Notes under the pieces: generated by a model
Told to the model about the DNA's origin: nothing
Seen by the model: only the letters and a program-made list of their open reading frames with translations
Database searches by the model: none
In this document: positions 24,901-34,985 of the stretch, piece by piece
Layout of the letters: each line of letters opens with the position of its first letter
How positions within the stretch are numbered: the first letter of the stretch is position 1
Assembly: GCF_016802725.1 (NCBI RefSeq)
Contig: NC_052676.1
Location: 5,597,433 to 5,661,432 of the forward strand
Length of the DNA: 64,000 bases
Direction of reading: 5' to 3'
DNA from: Solenopsis invicta
Taxonomy: Eukaryota > Arthropoda > Insecta > Hymenoptera > Formicidae
Translations under genes and position numbers: made by a program

Positions 24901-27900
24901 ATGAATGCATAATGATAAACATGTGAAATGGTGTCTCAATGGGTCAAAGCGCAATCGCGGCTAGTCCTCCTTTCCCCTTCATTAATCTCTCTCGAAAACG
25001 CTTCGAGTGCTTTGACCGTATCTGAATTTCCGAAGCGGGACAGAGGAGAAATAATGCGCCGTTTAAGAAGCCGAGCGGCAAGGGCAAGCCGCGAACCAAG
25101 CAGCCGAAAAAGGTGAAGTTTATCAGTGAGTATCTGGTTAATTAAGCGAGCTTTGGACGTCAAAAAGCGTTTAAGACGTACCTAGAATCGTTCGATCGAA
25201 TCGTATTCGGTCTTTAAAGGACTTTCCTTTGCGAAAGAAACGTTCTAGAGAATCGTGAACAGCAATTTCAAGATAGATATTTGTCATGTTTGACAGAAAA
25301 ATGGGAACAATAATTTCAAAATAGTTGAGAGGAAAAAAAAATTTGAAATTGCATTTCCCAAAAAATAGATACCAGGCGAATAAATGTTGATAGCAATTCC
25401 AAGATAGATGCCAGATAAATATTTTAACTACACTTTCAAGATATATACGCAATAAAGAAATAGCGACAAGAATTCCAAAATAGACTCCCGATCAGAATTG
25501 ACCGGTAATTCCGAAACAGATGCTTTATAAAAATTTAAGAGCAATTCTAAAATAGATACTTTATCATGAAATGTGGACAGTAATTCCAAAATAGTCACTT
25601 GGAGAAAATCCGAACTGCAAGATAGATGCTTGACAAAAATTTGGACTGTAATTCCAAGAGAGATAAGAGACAAAGAAATATCGATAACAACTTCAAAATA
25701 GATACTTGACAAGAATTGATTAGCAATTCTAAAATAAACACTTGACAAAAATTTTAATAGCAATTTCAAAATAGATTGACAAAGAAATATCAATAGTAAT
25801 TCCAAGAGAGATACTTGACAAGAATATACTTATTTTTGTTATTAATAATGTATAAATATATGCAGATAGATATGTAGATATATATAAATCTATCATACAT
25901 TTTTATCATAAAAAGTGTTAAATTTATGGAAAAATTTGCTGCTAAGAAATGGTTTCTCTGGAACGTTTTATGAACTTTTGTCTGCACGAGAAATTTTGTA
26001 AAATTTTCGTTCCTTGTCACGTAATTGCGTTAGATGGTGATTTTACTTGGCTGATGGTACAAAAAATTTGAATGTAATGTCGGAAAACATTTTGTCTTCT
26101 TCCTTTTTGCCGAGTTCTGTTTCTTGCGAACGATTTTATCTGAGTAATTGCTGCGTCATGCACCTGCGCCACGTAATTTTATTCGAGAATTCTGAGAATT
26201 TCTGCATCTGAGAGTTATGAGGGAGCACCTTCGCTGCGTTAAAGATCGGTGCAATGCCCCCGAGAATAGTCGCGCCAATGTGTCGCCGCTGAATTATAAA
26301 TTGAAAGCGGGGAGCATTTGCAAACTTGCATTGTACCGTTCTACGCGGAGATATACGGCGATATCGACAACTTTTCACAGTTGTGACATAGCTGTTCTGA
26401 TACTGCTTTCTCATTCCGTTATGTAGAAGAGACTGACAAAGGTATAGATATTAGAAACGCGAAACCTCAAATTGTCATTCAATTACACTGAGAAAAGGAA
26501 GTTATTAACTTGATTAAATTTCTTCAATTTGAGTTATTTAATTTATGTATTTAAGTTAAACATGTATATGCTTGAACTAAATTTAAGTTTAAATATTTTA
26601 TGCAATTAAATTAAATATATAAATTCTTGAACTGAAAAAATTTAATCGAGTTGAAAAATTTTGTTTCAAGTTAATAACTTTTTTTTTGCAGTGTATAAAA
26701 TGATGAAGTAATATAATCTTAATTATGAATTCGATTAAACGTTCTTGCCATTTAAAGCACCAATAATTTATACTTTAATTGTACTCGAGATACATGGTGA
26801 AAGACGGAGCGGAAAGCAATATAACAGATTATGGAGATTCACTTTTCGCAATCAAATAATTACTACAATTCCCAAAAATTGCTATGGCAGAAAAATTATA
26901 CGACACGGTATGATATACAATAATTATAATATGACTAGTAATGGTGGGGGGTGTACACGCGAGATGAGAAAGAGAGAGAGAGAGAGAGAGGAGAAGGTGG
27001 TGCAAGTGGTGGAGGAGACGACGGCGGTGCGTGCGACGACGCTAGACGTCGCGGCGCCTACGGCCGATCGTTCCCTCTGATCGATCCCTCCTTGCCGCGC
27101 CACTCTCATGCCTCTGAGTCATTCTTCCGCAACCAGCCGGCGCCGGAAATCGTGGAAATCGCGAATCACACCTAGAACTGTTGCGTCGAGATGTGGCGCC
27201 GAGATGTGACGTCGATGTTCAATAGATAGAAGTGTCAATGCCAATCAATCGCAGATGGAGTACACGATATCTGCGAAGTATCTTCTAACAATCAAATTGG
27301 ACAATATTGAGCTAAGGGCATCTCAGTATTCCGAGATGCTTTGGTCTCTTTATATTGTTGTTAATAACTTGATAATATTTTCACCACACAGTAGAGAAAC
27401 TATTTTTTTCACGAGATAAAAATTATCGTTTTAATTATATTTATATGTATAATTATATTATATAATAATTATTCTATAATTATCAGAGGTGAATGAGTTA
27501 TATATCTTTTCAATTAAATTAAGTTAAAGTTAATGACTTATAAAATTAATTTCGTTTAAAGTTTCACAAAAATAAAATACTAATTCACAAGTTAAATTTT
27601 ACTTTAAGATTAAATTAATACAATTATTACAGGATTATTTATATTAAATTAGAATATTGTAACTTTTTAAAGTTAGAGTTCTTGAAACAATTTTAATATG
27701 GATGAAATATATTTAATAGCACAAAGAAATATTTTTTTTTAAATATGTGGGAATGTATTTTTTAATGTTTTTTTTTACATACACTTTACTTGGAAACAAA
27801 TTAATAAATTAAAATTTTTGTGCTTTAAAAGTAATTAGTAGAGAAGTTAGTAAAAATTAACTTTTGAACTAGTTATGACTCAACCTTGACAATTATATAT

Positions 27901-30900
27901 TATATAATTATTATGTAATATAACATTAATATACATATAATGAAAAGCTAATGGTAAAATATATTTTTGGTACAGCATTTTATTACTATTATTTATTTTA
28001 TAATTATTACACTATACTGAAAATATACCACCATTTTTTTTTTTTATGCATAAATTCGTTATGTTGCACCGAGCATTCGTTACATCGCACCAATGGAAAC
28101 TTTACAGCGACCGAGATTCGATGCCAGGAGAAGTCCAAGGGTGGGTTGTGCTACGAGGTGATCCTAGCGGAGCCAACGGTGCCTAAGAGAGCGCCTTCGC
28201 CGCCGCAGCAGAGTCCGACGCAGCAGACCGCGATTGAGGACAAGCTCAAGGCCGCTGAGGAGCGAAGACTGTCCATCGAGGCAAACAAGCTCGCCGCCCT
28301 CACAGCTAAGCTCAGCAAGATCGAGGAGGCGTCCCGCAAGAAGGACGAACTCAGCGCGGCCTTCATCACCGCTACCCGCGAGTCCTTGGATGCGAAAATG
28401 AACAACACGGAGGAGAAGCGAGAGGCCCATATCGCTGAGCTGAAGAATAAGCTGAAGGAACATGTGAGTGGAGATCAGAGGATTAGTTCTGATCGATATT
28501 TGCCTTTTTAATTTTAGTTTTTGATTAATCGCCATTTATTATATTTTATTTAGTTGCGTTGTTGTGTAGATAATTAAACGGTGATGATGATTAAGCAGTT
28601 ATTCAACGAGTAATTTGTCAATGTTTTTTAATCAGTGTACTATAAAAACGCCCTATCACAGAAGCTTGTAGTAACATTGCTGTAGCGTTGCAGATTGAAA
28701 AATGCTGGTCTAGATGACTGTTGTGATATTTAATTTCACTTTTTTGTTATAGTTGGAAAGTGTTGAGAAAACTCGCCTGAGTCTCGAGCAACAAACCGAA
28801 GAAGTTCGATGTGCCGTCGAGGAGAAATTAAAGACTGCTGCGGCTCAGCGTGACGAGAACATCAAGAGGATGCTGGATCGTCTCAAGGAGCATGTTAGTA
28901 TAATAAAAAATAAAACATGAACAATGTTATAAACATGATGAATGATGATTAAATAGATAAATCAAATAGATAAAGATGTAGAGCAGAACTTAGTATTTAT
29001 ATTTATTGTAATCTTTTTATTTATGATTATATATTACACTATCTCTATTTATATAAAATTCATTAGAGATTAAAAACGCGAGACAGTAATGAACTACTTT
29101 CAATACTTTGAAACATGGTGTTATGTATGTAACATCTTTTAAAAATTAAAAAAAATTATTGCTTTTATTCCGAAAAAAAAAGATTTTTTTGCAACTTTAT
29201 GCCTGAATAGAATTTTGAATCGCTAATTTTAAATTTGAAATAAAAATTTCAAAATTTATAATGGTTGACTTAATATAAAACTTTGTATTTGGGCATTTTG
29301 GGCGCTGATTTTGAATTTGAAGTCAAAATTTACAAATTTTCAAAATACAAGATAGCAGATTAAAATCGTAAAAAGTGATATAATTATTGACTTTGTATTT
29401 TTTTTATATTCTTCCAATAGCACTATAATTAATATTGCGCATTAGTAAATTATAATAATTTCTTTATATTTGTAATCAGCGATACCAAATACTTCTGTAT
29501 ACGAAGTTTTAAGAAATTCTTAAAGAAAAACATATGCTTCAAAAGGTTAAAGTCGCATTTGCAACTGTTTTTTTCTTTTCTGCAAGGCTTCTACTTTTTG
29601 TTTTGCATATTTTAACAGGCAAACTATATAGGCAGATAATAGAGCCGGCAAGAATAGACATAAGTTATTGATTCGTGGCCTGTTTGCAGGAAGAACAAGT
29701 CGCTCGCGTACGTCAAGGTATGTCGGAGCGCGTGCAGCAGTTGGAATCCCAAATCCAGGGCAAGTTGGAGCAAGCACGTGAACGTCGTGAGACCATCGAG
29801 CGCGAGCAGAAGGAGAAGCTGCGCAATCATGTAAGTTTCCGATCGAATGTAGCTCTTGGAGTTGACTTTGGTAGCGTTTGACAGTATATCGGTCTCTAAC
29901 AGGTTGTTACAAGACAAACATCGGTTTTTGGATTGGTAGAAAAATGAAAATTAATTCGTATTACATTACAAAGTTGTACAAAACTGCGTGTTTTTACTTT
30001 TTTTTATTTAGTTGATGTTTTCGAGATTTATAATCTTCGAAAAGATTAAAAAATAGTTTGAGGTTTAAATAATCGAAGCTACAAGAAATTAACAAAATTT
30101 ATTTAAAGAACAAGAAATTAAAGAAATATAAAATCAGAATTAAATTGAAATAGTTCTAGAACTTAAATAACCGAATAATTTTTTAATTATACAAATGTCT
30201 AATTTAACAAAAAATCTTCCAACAAATGACAAAATTATTGCAAAAAGCGATGAAGAGTTACGTAACAATCTAAAATTTGTAATCAAAGCATTGTATTTGC
30301 GTGCTTTTGAGAAAAAGAAAAAATAGTAAGAAAAGCGAACCGGATGGCCTCGGGTTTGCTCCGAGGTTTATCTGTAAGAAAGCACTGATCGAACGTAGGC
30401 GTTTGTGCGATGGTGGTTTAGAACACGGTGAAGATAGCGAAAATGCGTCAGATGGCGGCGCGAGAGCTCCTGATGAAAAAGTGCGAGTTCGACAAGAAGG
30501 TGTCGACCGCGGAGATGAATCGGCAGCGAGAGATCCAGCGTCGCGTGCAGGCGATCCGCCGCCACCATGTAATTCCGTCCCCACACGCACTCTAAACCGC
30601 AGTCGAACCCCCGCAGACAATTTGTCGTACAATAAATCTAGCAAATCGATGCTCGCGATAAAAAAAGACGATTATTTTCTAATCATTTTTGTTTCTTAAT
30701 AATATTCAATAATATTATTATTTAGTAATATTGTTTTTATTTATTATTTTGTAATATAAAATAATACAGTTCACAGTAAAAGCATAAAAAATATTTGACA
30801 TATAAAATTAAAAATTTCATGTTATTGTACGGCATAGAAGCGTTAGAAATTAAAAAACTTTTATCAGTTATCAATGGTATACCAATATATTTGGTTTTGA

Positions 30901-33255
30901 TTAAATTATAATCATTGGACGGATGTATATTTAAAGCTTATTGATATCAGTATTAGACGTTAATAGATTTAATTTATTTGTTAACTAAAATAATCGACTG
31001 TTCGATTTCTTTACACCTCCCGACAGCTATCTATCAGATGATATTCTAAAAATTCATTTTGTTCACTGAAACTTCTGGTTACATATCTAATGAATAGTTA
31101 TTCTTCATACTATTAATTTTTGACACAAAATACTATATAGAATTTTATTAGAAATTATATTCTCTGGAAGATATCTCATAAATAAAATTATCTAGAAATG
31201 AAAAAATTAGGCATAAAAGTTTAAAATGTATAAATCATGATTAATATGAATAATCAAATGATTTTTTTATAATTAATAGATTAAGTTTTTGCTTAATTAA
31301 AGTAATTGATTAAAAATTAATAATATAAGTATCCCTAGTAGAAATGCATGCAGATTTCCTAGACACCAATCCAATTACCGTCTAGTATTATTGTATTCTC
31401 ATTGGTTGTTATAACACTGCGTAGGAAGTGGACAAGAACTTTAGAGTTTCATTCAGTGACTGGAACAGTTCTCATGATAAAAATATGTGTAGACACCTGT
31501 CTAAGTATTGTTTAGTCTAGTATTAATAGACAGGGTTTCAGGCTTGCTCACATTAATCAGTTGAATTGTCTATTATTATCTTGTTTTGTTCATTGAATGG
31601 ATATTCAAGTTTTGTGCATTTTTTTGTGTACAATAACTGCAAGCAAAATGTTTATATCTTGATCAGGTTCTTTAGTATTTTACTTCTTAGCTACTAGATG
31701 GAAATAATAAAATTGTCTAGTAACTATTTAAAAAATGCATGAAATTTTTACTAGGGGTAATCACAATTAATTAAATCGATTATTGAAATTAAACACGTGA
31801 TTTAAAAAATCGTTAATTATTAATTTTTTTATTGTATTTCAAAAATTGTTTTTATAATTTTTTATGAGCAATTATAAAATGAAGATTGTGGTCGTCATAC
31901 CAAGAAGGAATTCAAATCAATGTTAATTGATAAATTATATTATTTGTTATATTAATCAGTCCCATTCAGCTACCAATCAGTACTACAAATTAATGACTAA
32001 AACTAACGATTAATAAATAATAATTAATTTTGTAATTAGCAATAGTCAATTATTTTTAATCAATTAATTACAATTACAATAAATTATTATTTTACTCGAT
32101 TCATTTTATTGATTGAAAATATAATTAATGCCTAAAGATTTATTTTAAGATAATTAAAAAATTTTAATTGGTTATGGCTTATTGTAATCAAGAACCAAGT
32201 TTATAGTCATTATTATTAATTGATAAATTAATTAAATTTTGTTTTGATTGATTGATTGTTATTAATCTTAGAGATTATTTTTTATCACAAATTATTTTTT
32301 TATTGCATGTTTATTTTTACCGTGATATTTTTTAACAAAATTTAACAAAAAATTAACGAACAAGAATAAGAAAAGTAATTTGTTTTGTATTTTTGATTTC
32401 ATGTATTTTATTTGTATATTTGACTTCATATATATTTATCACATATTGTTATATTTTATTTATAATGTTTAAATTATATACACTTATAGTGTATAAATTA
32501 TATATATAGAGCGAGATTTGAGAATCGTGACTAATTAAAATTAATACAACAAAGTAAAATTAGTATGACAAATTGTAATGCTCGTGGGTCATATTAAATT
32601 ATGCATTAATTATTTTCTCCGGCTCGTACGCCTTCTCCCTTTCCACTGTCGCGACAAATAGCTTGTTATACAATATTTTATACGATTATAGGATCACGAA
32701 GACGTCAATAGTAGCGTTTATAAAAGGAATGTTGTTGTCATGCTTTTGCTGGATTATGTTGCAGCCTTCATAGTTATCTTTCTTCCAGCACATGTAGCCG
32801 TGCTCATTTATAACTTGTACGTGATCGTTTTGCGGGATGTGCCGGAGAAGACTCGTATACTGATGCCAAAATTTAATCCGTCGCGTAATTTATATGGAGG
32901 TTTCCTAACAATTAGACTTTGTTTCCTGCAATAAAGTCTGTGTCAATCATCATTTTAAAATAAAGATTTAAAGATGCCGTTATATTACAATAAAATTCGA
33001 GATTTACATACTTCTTCAACGCATCCTGTCTAAGCTGCTCAGCTTGTTAGAGAGCATGGCATACTTTTTGATTTTTATCTTTAATAGGATATATTGTTTC
33101 AGAGAACATTCTAATTTTATAAATCCTTTTCTTTTTTGTTTTTGTAGGAGAGGCGCGCCGAGATCGTGAGACAGAATAAGAAGGAACGCTACCTTCAGCC
33201 GGAAGCGCCACATTCGATCCTGCCGGTGGAGAACGAGACTGCCAGTTCCGGCTAA
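12923..33255 (+). CDS. stai: Stathmin (tubulin-sequestering phosphoprotein), full coding span, two alternative first exons
   Basis: Family role: cytosolic helical protein that binds tubulin dimers and promotes microtubule catastrophe. Coding exons: 12923-12959 or 21529-21604 (either one), then 28108-28463, 28753-28893, 29690-29830, 30422-30568 and 33148-33255 with TAA stop. Both first exons end in phase 1 and fit the shared exon; later junctions are phase 0. Predicted lengths are 309 and 322 residues, longer than the roughly 150 of vertebrate stathmin-1. Seen: the stathmin signature TEIRCQEKSKGGLCYEVILA, Pro-rich PKRAPSPPQQSP with candidate proline-directed phosphoserines, then KLKAAEERR and a long charged helix continuing through four exons. 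The gene spans more than 20 kb, with large introns full of MITEs. Identity is firm; the exon 5 acceptor is the weakest junction. Confidence 0.92.
13612..14125. mobile_element. Non-autonomous hAT element, copy 3
   Basis: The left end is CAAGATTGGATAAATTAAT and the right end in reverse complement is CATAGTTGGGTGGGTAG. It is flanked by GTAATTGC (13604-13611) and GTAATTAC (14126-14133), an 8-bp duplication with one mismatch. 514 bp, AT-rich, no transposase. Confidence 0.7.
14270..14640. other. GC-rich island with short open frames, unassigned
   Basis: CpG-rich within stathmin intron sequence. A plus-strand frame of 46 codons at 14435-14575 starts MSAAEEEVAACIRRLYCDGC, and an overlapping one begins MAASSWLASENERCGGRSCC at 14404. 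Neither has a clear donor in phase with stathmin. An alternative promoter or chance frames in CpG-rich DNA are both possible. Confidence 0.3.
15197..15264. repeat. Perfect 33-bp palindrome, 2-nt loop
   Basis: The left arm, 15197-15229, begins AGTGATTGTATAGTAATAAA. The right arm, 15232-15264, is its exact reverse complement. The right arm overlaps the start of the adjacent Tc1-like element. Confidence 0.9.
15257..15773. mobile_element. Tc1-like non-autonomous element
   Basis: The left end CAATCACTAATATTGTCCGG faces, in reverse complement, CAGTCACGAAAATAATTGTC then CGGA at the right, with TA on both sides. 517 bp without a recognisable transposase. Confidence 0.65.
15800..17480. other. Stathmin intron sequence, nothing firm
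   Basis: Mostly AT-rich. A modestly GC-rich patch at 17080-17290 contains a CCAAT motif (17215) but no convincing exon. The frames at 15798-16058 (minus) and 17165-17389 (plus) resemble no family I recognise. Confidence 0.5.
17488..18262. mobile_element. Foldback element with ~105-bp inverted ends
   Basis: The left arm (17488-17595) includes CACAGAAAAATATCAA and GTAATGATTATCTTTAA. The right arm (18160-18262) carries the complements (GATAATCGTTACC, GACATTTTTCTGTGTG). A second, smaller MITE sits inside. Confidence 0.6.
17994..18124. mobile_element. Mariner-type MITE nested in the foldback element
   Basis: The left end GGAGTGCTCAAGTTAAATCG leads into GGGACTTTTGATGTTA. The right end in reverse complement is GAGGTATTCAATTCAAGTCA leading into CCGGGACTTTTGATGTTA. 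About 130 bp, so almost entirely terminal repeat. Confidence 0.65.
18530..19600. repeat. Long inverted repeat with duplicated ~100-bp units in each arm
   Basis: The left arm (18530-18745) holds two tandem diverged copies of a unit containing ACTAATTAATC, GTGCCTGACTT and AATAATTAG. The right arm (19427-19600) holds the same units inverted (AAGTCAGGCAC, GATGAAAGAAGCCAAAG). About 680 bp lie between. Probably a foldback transposon. Confidence 0.55.
19650..19910. other. GC-rich patch, unassigned
   Basis: A GC-rich stretch with overlapping minus-strand frames of 81-101 codons, none with recognisable domains. Could be an enhancer or a decayed exon. Confidence 0.2.
20128..20470. mobile_element. Foldback element with ~125-bp arms
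   Basis: The left arm runs from TTGTTCAATAC through TTTGTACGTGAAAATCTGTT to GGAACAAAATACG. The right arm mirrors it (CGTATTTTATTCCTTAAT, GTTCACGTACAAGG, GTTGAATAGTTG). The spacer is about 80 bp. Confidence 0.65.
21060..21528 (+). promoter_or_regulatory. CpG-rich promoter/5' UTR of stathmin exon B
   Basis: A GC-rich island directly upstream of the exon B ATG. It includes a purine tract (21219-21262) and CpG clusters, with no TATA box seen. The ATG context (GACAATATGC) is weak to moderate. Frames on the opposite strand are shadows of composition. Confidence 0.45.
21529..21604 (+). CDS. stai: Stathmin alternative first coding exon B (cysteine-rich N terminus)
   Basis: Encodes 25 residues, MLIGLVRDSVLQCFCHSCKA then PLGIV, plus one base, ending at GTAG|GTGAGT. 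The hydrophobic start with Cys 13, 15 and 18 resembles the palmitoylated membrane anchor of the neuronal vertebrate relatives (SCG10, SCLIP, RB3). Joined to 28108 it reads IVATEIRC. It lies at the 3' end of a CpG-rich island (21060-21600), so it probably has its own promoter. Confidence 0.75.
21877..22023. mobile_element. Hairpin MITE just after stathmin exon B
   Basis: The left end AGGCCCGATTTTTCATTGTC faces, in reverse complement, AGGCTCGATTTTTCATTAAC. Homology continues inward across TAGTTAATTTATGGTTAA. About 147 bp. Confidence 0.6.
22571..22815. mobile_element. MITE with CACTGGGAAAAA ends and TA duplication
   Basis: Left CACTGGGAAAAAGAATTACT; right in reverse complement CAATGAGAAAAAATTACTAA; TA on both sides. 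The homology extends over about 55 nt, including TTTGAATACTTGCAA. 245 bp. Confidence 0.7.
24085..24220. mobile_element. MITE with CCAGCAAACACCAA ends
   Basis: The left end CCAGCAAACACCAATTAATA faces, in reverse complement, CTAGCAAATACCAACTAACT, continuing into GTTACATAACTGTTA. About 136 bp. Confidence 0.65.
25026..25145 (+). other. Short Lys/Arg-rich open frame, possible cryptic exon
   Basis: A 39-codon plus-strand frame with a very basic run, including PFKKPSGKGKPRTKQPKK, that ends near a possible donor AAG|GTGAAG at 25112/25113. There is no strong acceptor and no match to stathmin. It may be a pseudogene fragment, an alternative exon or chance. Confidence 0.25.
25260..25830. repeat. Degenerate ~45-bp tandem repeat (minisatellite)
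   Basis: About 12 diverged units built around AATTCCAAAATAGATACTTG followed by ACAAAAATTT and a GCAATT-type linker. Because the unit is near a multiple of three, a 125-codon Leu/Phe-rich frame stays open on the minus strand (25428-25805), with LSSVYF- and LLLKF-like periodicity. Confidence 0.7.
26486..26693. mobile_element. MITE with CACTGNNAAAA ends and TA duplication
   Basis: Left CACTGAGAAAAGGAAGTTAT, right in reverse complement CACTGCAAAAAAAAAGTTAT, both continuing TAACTTGA, with TA on both sides. 208 bp. Same end type as the 22.6-kb and 53.0-kb elements. Confidence 0.75.
26940..27210. other. GC-rich island with (GA)n tract, unassigned
   Basis: Contains a (GA)n run at 26969-26991, then CpG-rich sequence with GACGACGGCGG-type runs. 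It resembles a promoter island upstream of stathmin's shared exons, but no first exon with phase-1 donor was found. Confidence 0.3.
27484..27888. mobile_element. Non-autonomous hAT element, copy 4
   Basis: Left CAGAGGTGAATGAGTTATAT, right in reverse complement CAAGGTTGAGTCATAACTAG. The flanks ATAATTAT (27476-27483) and ACAATTAT (27889-27896) are an 8-bp duplication with one mismatch. 405 bp. Confidence 0.72.
28108..28463 (+). CDS. stai: Stathmin shared exon (signature and regulatory region)
   Basis: 356 nt with acceptor TTTACAG and donor CAT|GTGAGT. It encodes the stathmin signature, the Pro/Ser region, and the start of the long helix (KLKAAEERRLSIEANKLAAL). It ends KLKEH. It is markedly GC-richer than the flanking introns. 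Confidence 0.95.
28753..28893 (+). CDS. stai: Stathmin helical module exon, 47 codons
   Basis: Exactly 141 nt, phase 0 at both ends, acceptor TTGTTATAG, donor CAT|GTTAGT. Encodes LESVEKTRLSLEQQ through MLDRLKEH. The last 25 residues align without gaps to the ends of the neighbouring exons (EEKLKTAAAQRDENIKRML). Confidence 0.93.
29690..29830 (+). CDS. stai: Stathmin helical module exon, 47 codons
   Basis: Again 141 nt, phase 0, acceptor TGTTTGCAG, donor CAT|GTAAGT. It encodes EEQVARVRQGMSERVQQLE to EKLRNH. Same length and same terminal His codon as the preceding exon, which suggests an ancient exon duplication. Confidence 0.93.
30422..30568 (+). CDS. stai: Stathmin helical module exon, 49 codons
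   Basis: 147 nt, phase 0, acceptor GGTGGTTTAG, donor CAT|GTAATT. Encodes NTVKIAKMRQMAARELLMKK to VQAIRRHH. The acceptor tract is weak but the frame, length and helical, charged composition fit the series. Confidence 0.82.
31332..31757. mobile_element. TA-flanked MITE in stathmin intron
   Basis: Left TCCCTAGTAGAAATGCATG, right in reverse complement CCCCTAGTAAAAATTTCATG, TA on each side. 426 bp with an internal CTAGTA-rich portion. The rest of this intron (30569-33147) is AT-rich; the hydrophobic 64-codon frame at 32740-32934 is not recognisable. Confidence 0.6.
33148..33255 (+). CDS. stai: Stathmin terminal coding exon
   Basis: 108 nt including TAA, acceptor TTTTTGTTTTTGTAG. It encodes the end of the helix, ERRAEIVRQNKKERYLQPEA, and a short unstructured tail ending ENETASSG. 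Confidence 0.92.
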   Translation, partial: ERRAEIVRQNKKERYLQPEAPHSILPVENETASSG

Positions 33256-34985
33256 GTGCCCGGTTCTTTTCAAGGCCGCTCGAACGCCCCGCAAAGCTCC
33301 GTTTCGCTTTGTGCCATTATTTTCTGACTCGAAGTAAAACAGAAGGTTGATCACCACGCATCAGACATGTCTGCATTTCGAGCGAGAGAGGTAGGGGGAG
33401 CCGAATCGTTTCTACTTGCGGTTCTTGTCGTATGGACAATACTGCCTTTATCATGTTTCCACTTCGGCAACGTTCCGCAATGAAAGGACGCACGGTCTCC
33501 TAAATTTCGGAAAGAAAGAACAAGTTAACGATTCTAAGGAGGTTGCTGCGAAAGTTTGACTTCGACAGAGCTTTGCAAAGAGTATTAGACGCTAAGGTAA
33601 GGGGCACAAGGACCTAACGATAAAGTTCTATAATCCGAAAAAGCTTAAGAATTAACAGAAATATTACAAGATTGAGATATTTAAAGATTTAGAAGAGTTC
33701 GACATTTTCAAAATCCTAGAACTTTCTTCTATTTTTTTATTCATCAAAAAAACGTAGTAAATTAGAATCTACTGCGATATCGATATATTCCAAGACTAAA
33801 ATATCGAGAATCCTTAGAAATTAGAAAACTTTTTTTACAAGAATATTATAAGAGTGTACACAAGATCCAAAGAACTTTCGCAGCAACCTGAAGAAATATT
33901 CCAAAGAAATGCATTTTTTTATATAAAAGATAATTAAAATTAATTAATAGATTTTTAAAGCACATTTGAAGGGATTTAATTTGGATAATGTTTATTAATA
34001 TTACAAAGTACAATGTGCTAAAAATTCTTTATTTTCCATTTTGATTAGTCCATGAAAATCTGGAAGAAAAAGGAACAAAAAAGCATTCAAAAAGACGCTT
34101 TTTTCAATCTCGTTTTTTATGTATTGAACAATCAAATTTAAAAAAAAATTTTTTTTTAATTATGTGTGTATTGGTGTCTCCATTCTTGTTCTCAATGGAA
34201 AAAATATGAAGTATGGGAAAATTTCTACGATGTCTAACGATCGATAATCGTGATTACCCGCTGGTCGTTCTGAATCGCAATACAATACATCGTTTCCCAA
34301 GGGAAGGAAGAATATTTGATTTGATAGAGATTATTACATAAATCACTATCGCTACAACTTAGGTACTAAGTGATGCGACTGCAGCTTTGTGTGCGTGTGC
34401 ACACACAAAAGAGAATATGTGTGTGCGCGCGCGATGTGCTGACATGTTAAGCACACTCATGATTATATAAATATTATATACATATAATTGATATATTAAT
34501 TATAATAATAACAATAATGATAATAGTGCTTTATACTAGGCTTGAAATATTTGAGAAAAACGTTTTGTACTCATTGTAATATTATGCGCTAACCAAAATG
34601 AGAATAACACACTGAGAAATGTAGTCTAACGAAATATGATAATGTGACGCTTCTGTGATGACTTTAATTATTTGTCAAAATGTGTAACATTTAAGTGCGG
34701 GCGAGAGAGAACGACAGAGAAAGGGTGAATGAGAGAGAGAGAAAGAGTGTGCGAAAAAATATAAGAGAAAGAGAAAAAAGAATGAAAGACATTTTGTTTT
34801 TTCAAGTTAGCACGGTTGTCGTGACCAGGGGAAGTTCGTTTGCATTGAGAATTTGAAACATACGGCGTATAATGAAATGTCTTGTTAGGACCTTAATCCT
34901 GACCCACGAAGTATAGCGTCTGTTACAATCGCTGGTTTATATGCTTGCAGAGAAGAAAAATAAAACTAAATGAAAAAAGGTAAAG
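33256..34985 (+). other. Probable stathmin 3' untranslated region
   Basis: Extends from the stop to at least the AATAAA at 34959-34964. It contains a mariner-like MITE (33540-33889), a TG/CA/GCGC simple stretch (34388-34440) and an AG-rich tract (34700-34790). The true 3' end is uncertain; other AATAAA signals lie at about 35197 and 36856. Confidence 0.4.
33540..33889. mobile_element. Mariner-like MITE in the stathmin 3' UTR
   Basis: Perfect 17-bp terminal inverted repeats AGGTTGCTGCGAAAGTT (33540-33556) and its complement (33873-33889). The ends resemble those of mellifera/cecropia-type mariner elements as I know them. 350 bp, no transposase frame. Confidence 0.6.

Noticed and set aside
30301..30699. 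132-codon plus frame covering a stathmin exon region
   Set aside because: Wrong frame; the true exon 30422-30568 is read in another phase with helical stathmin-like composition.
32740..32934. Hydrophobic 64-codon frame in the last stathmin intron
   Set aside because: Looks like a membrane segment but lacks splice context and any recognised homology.
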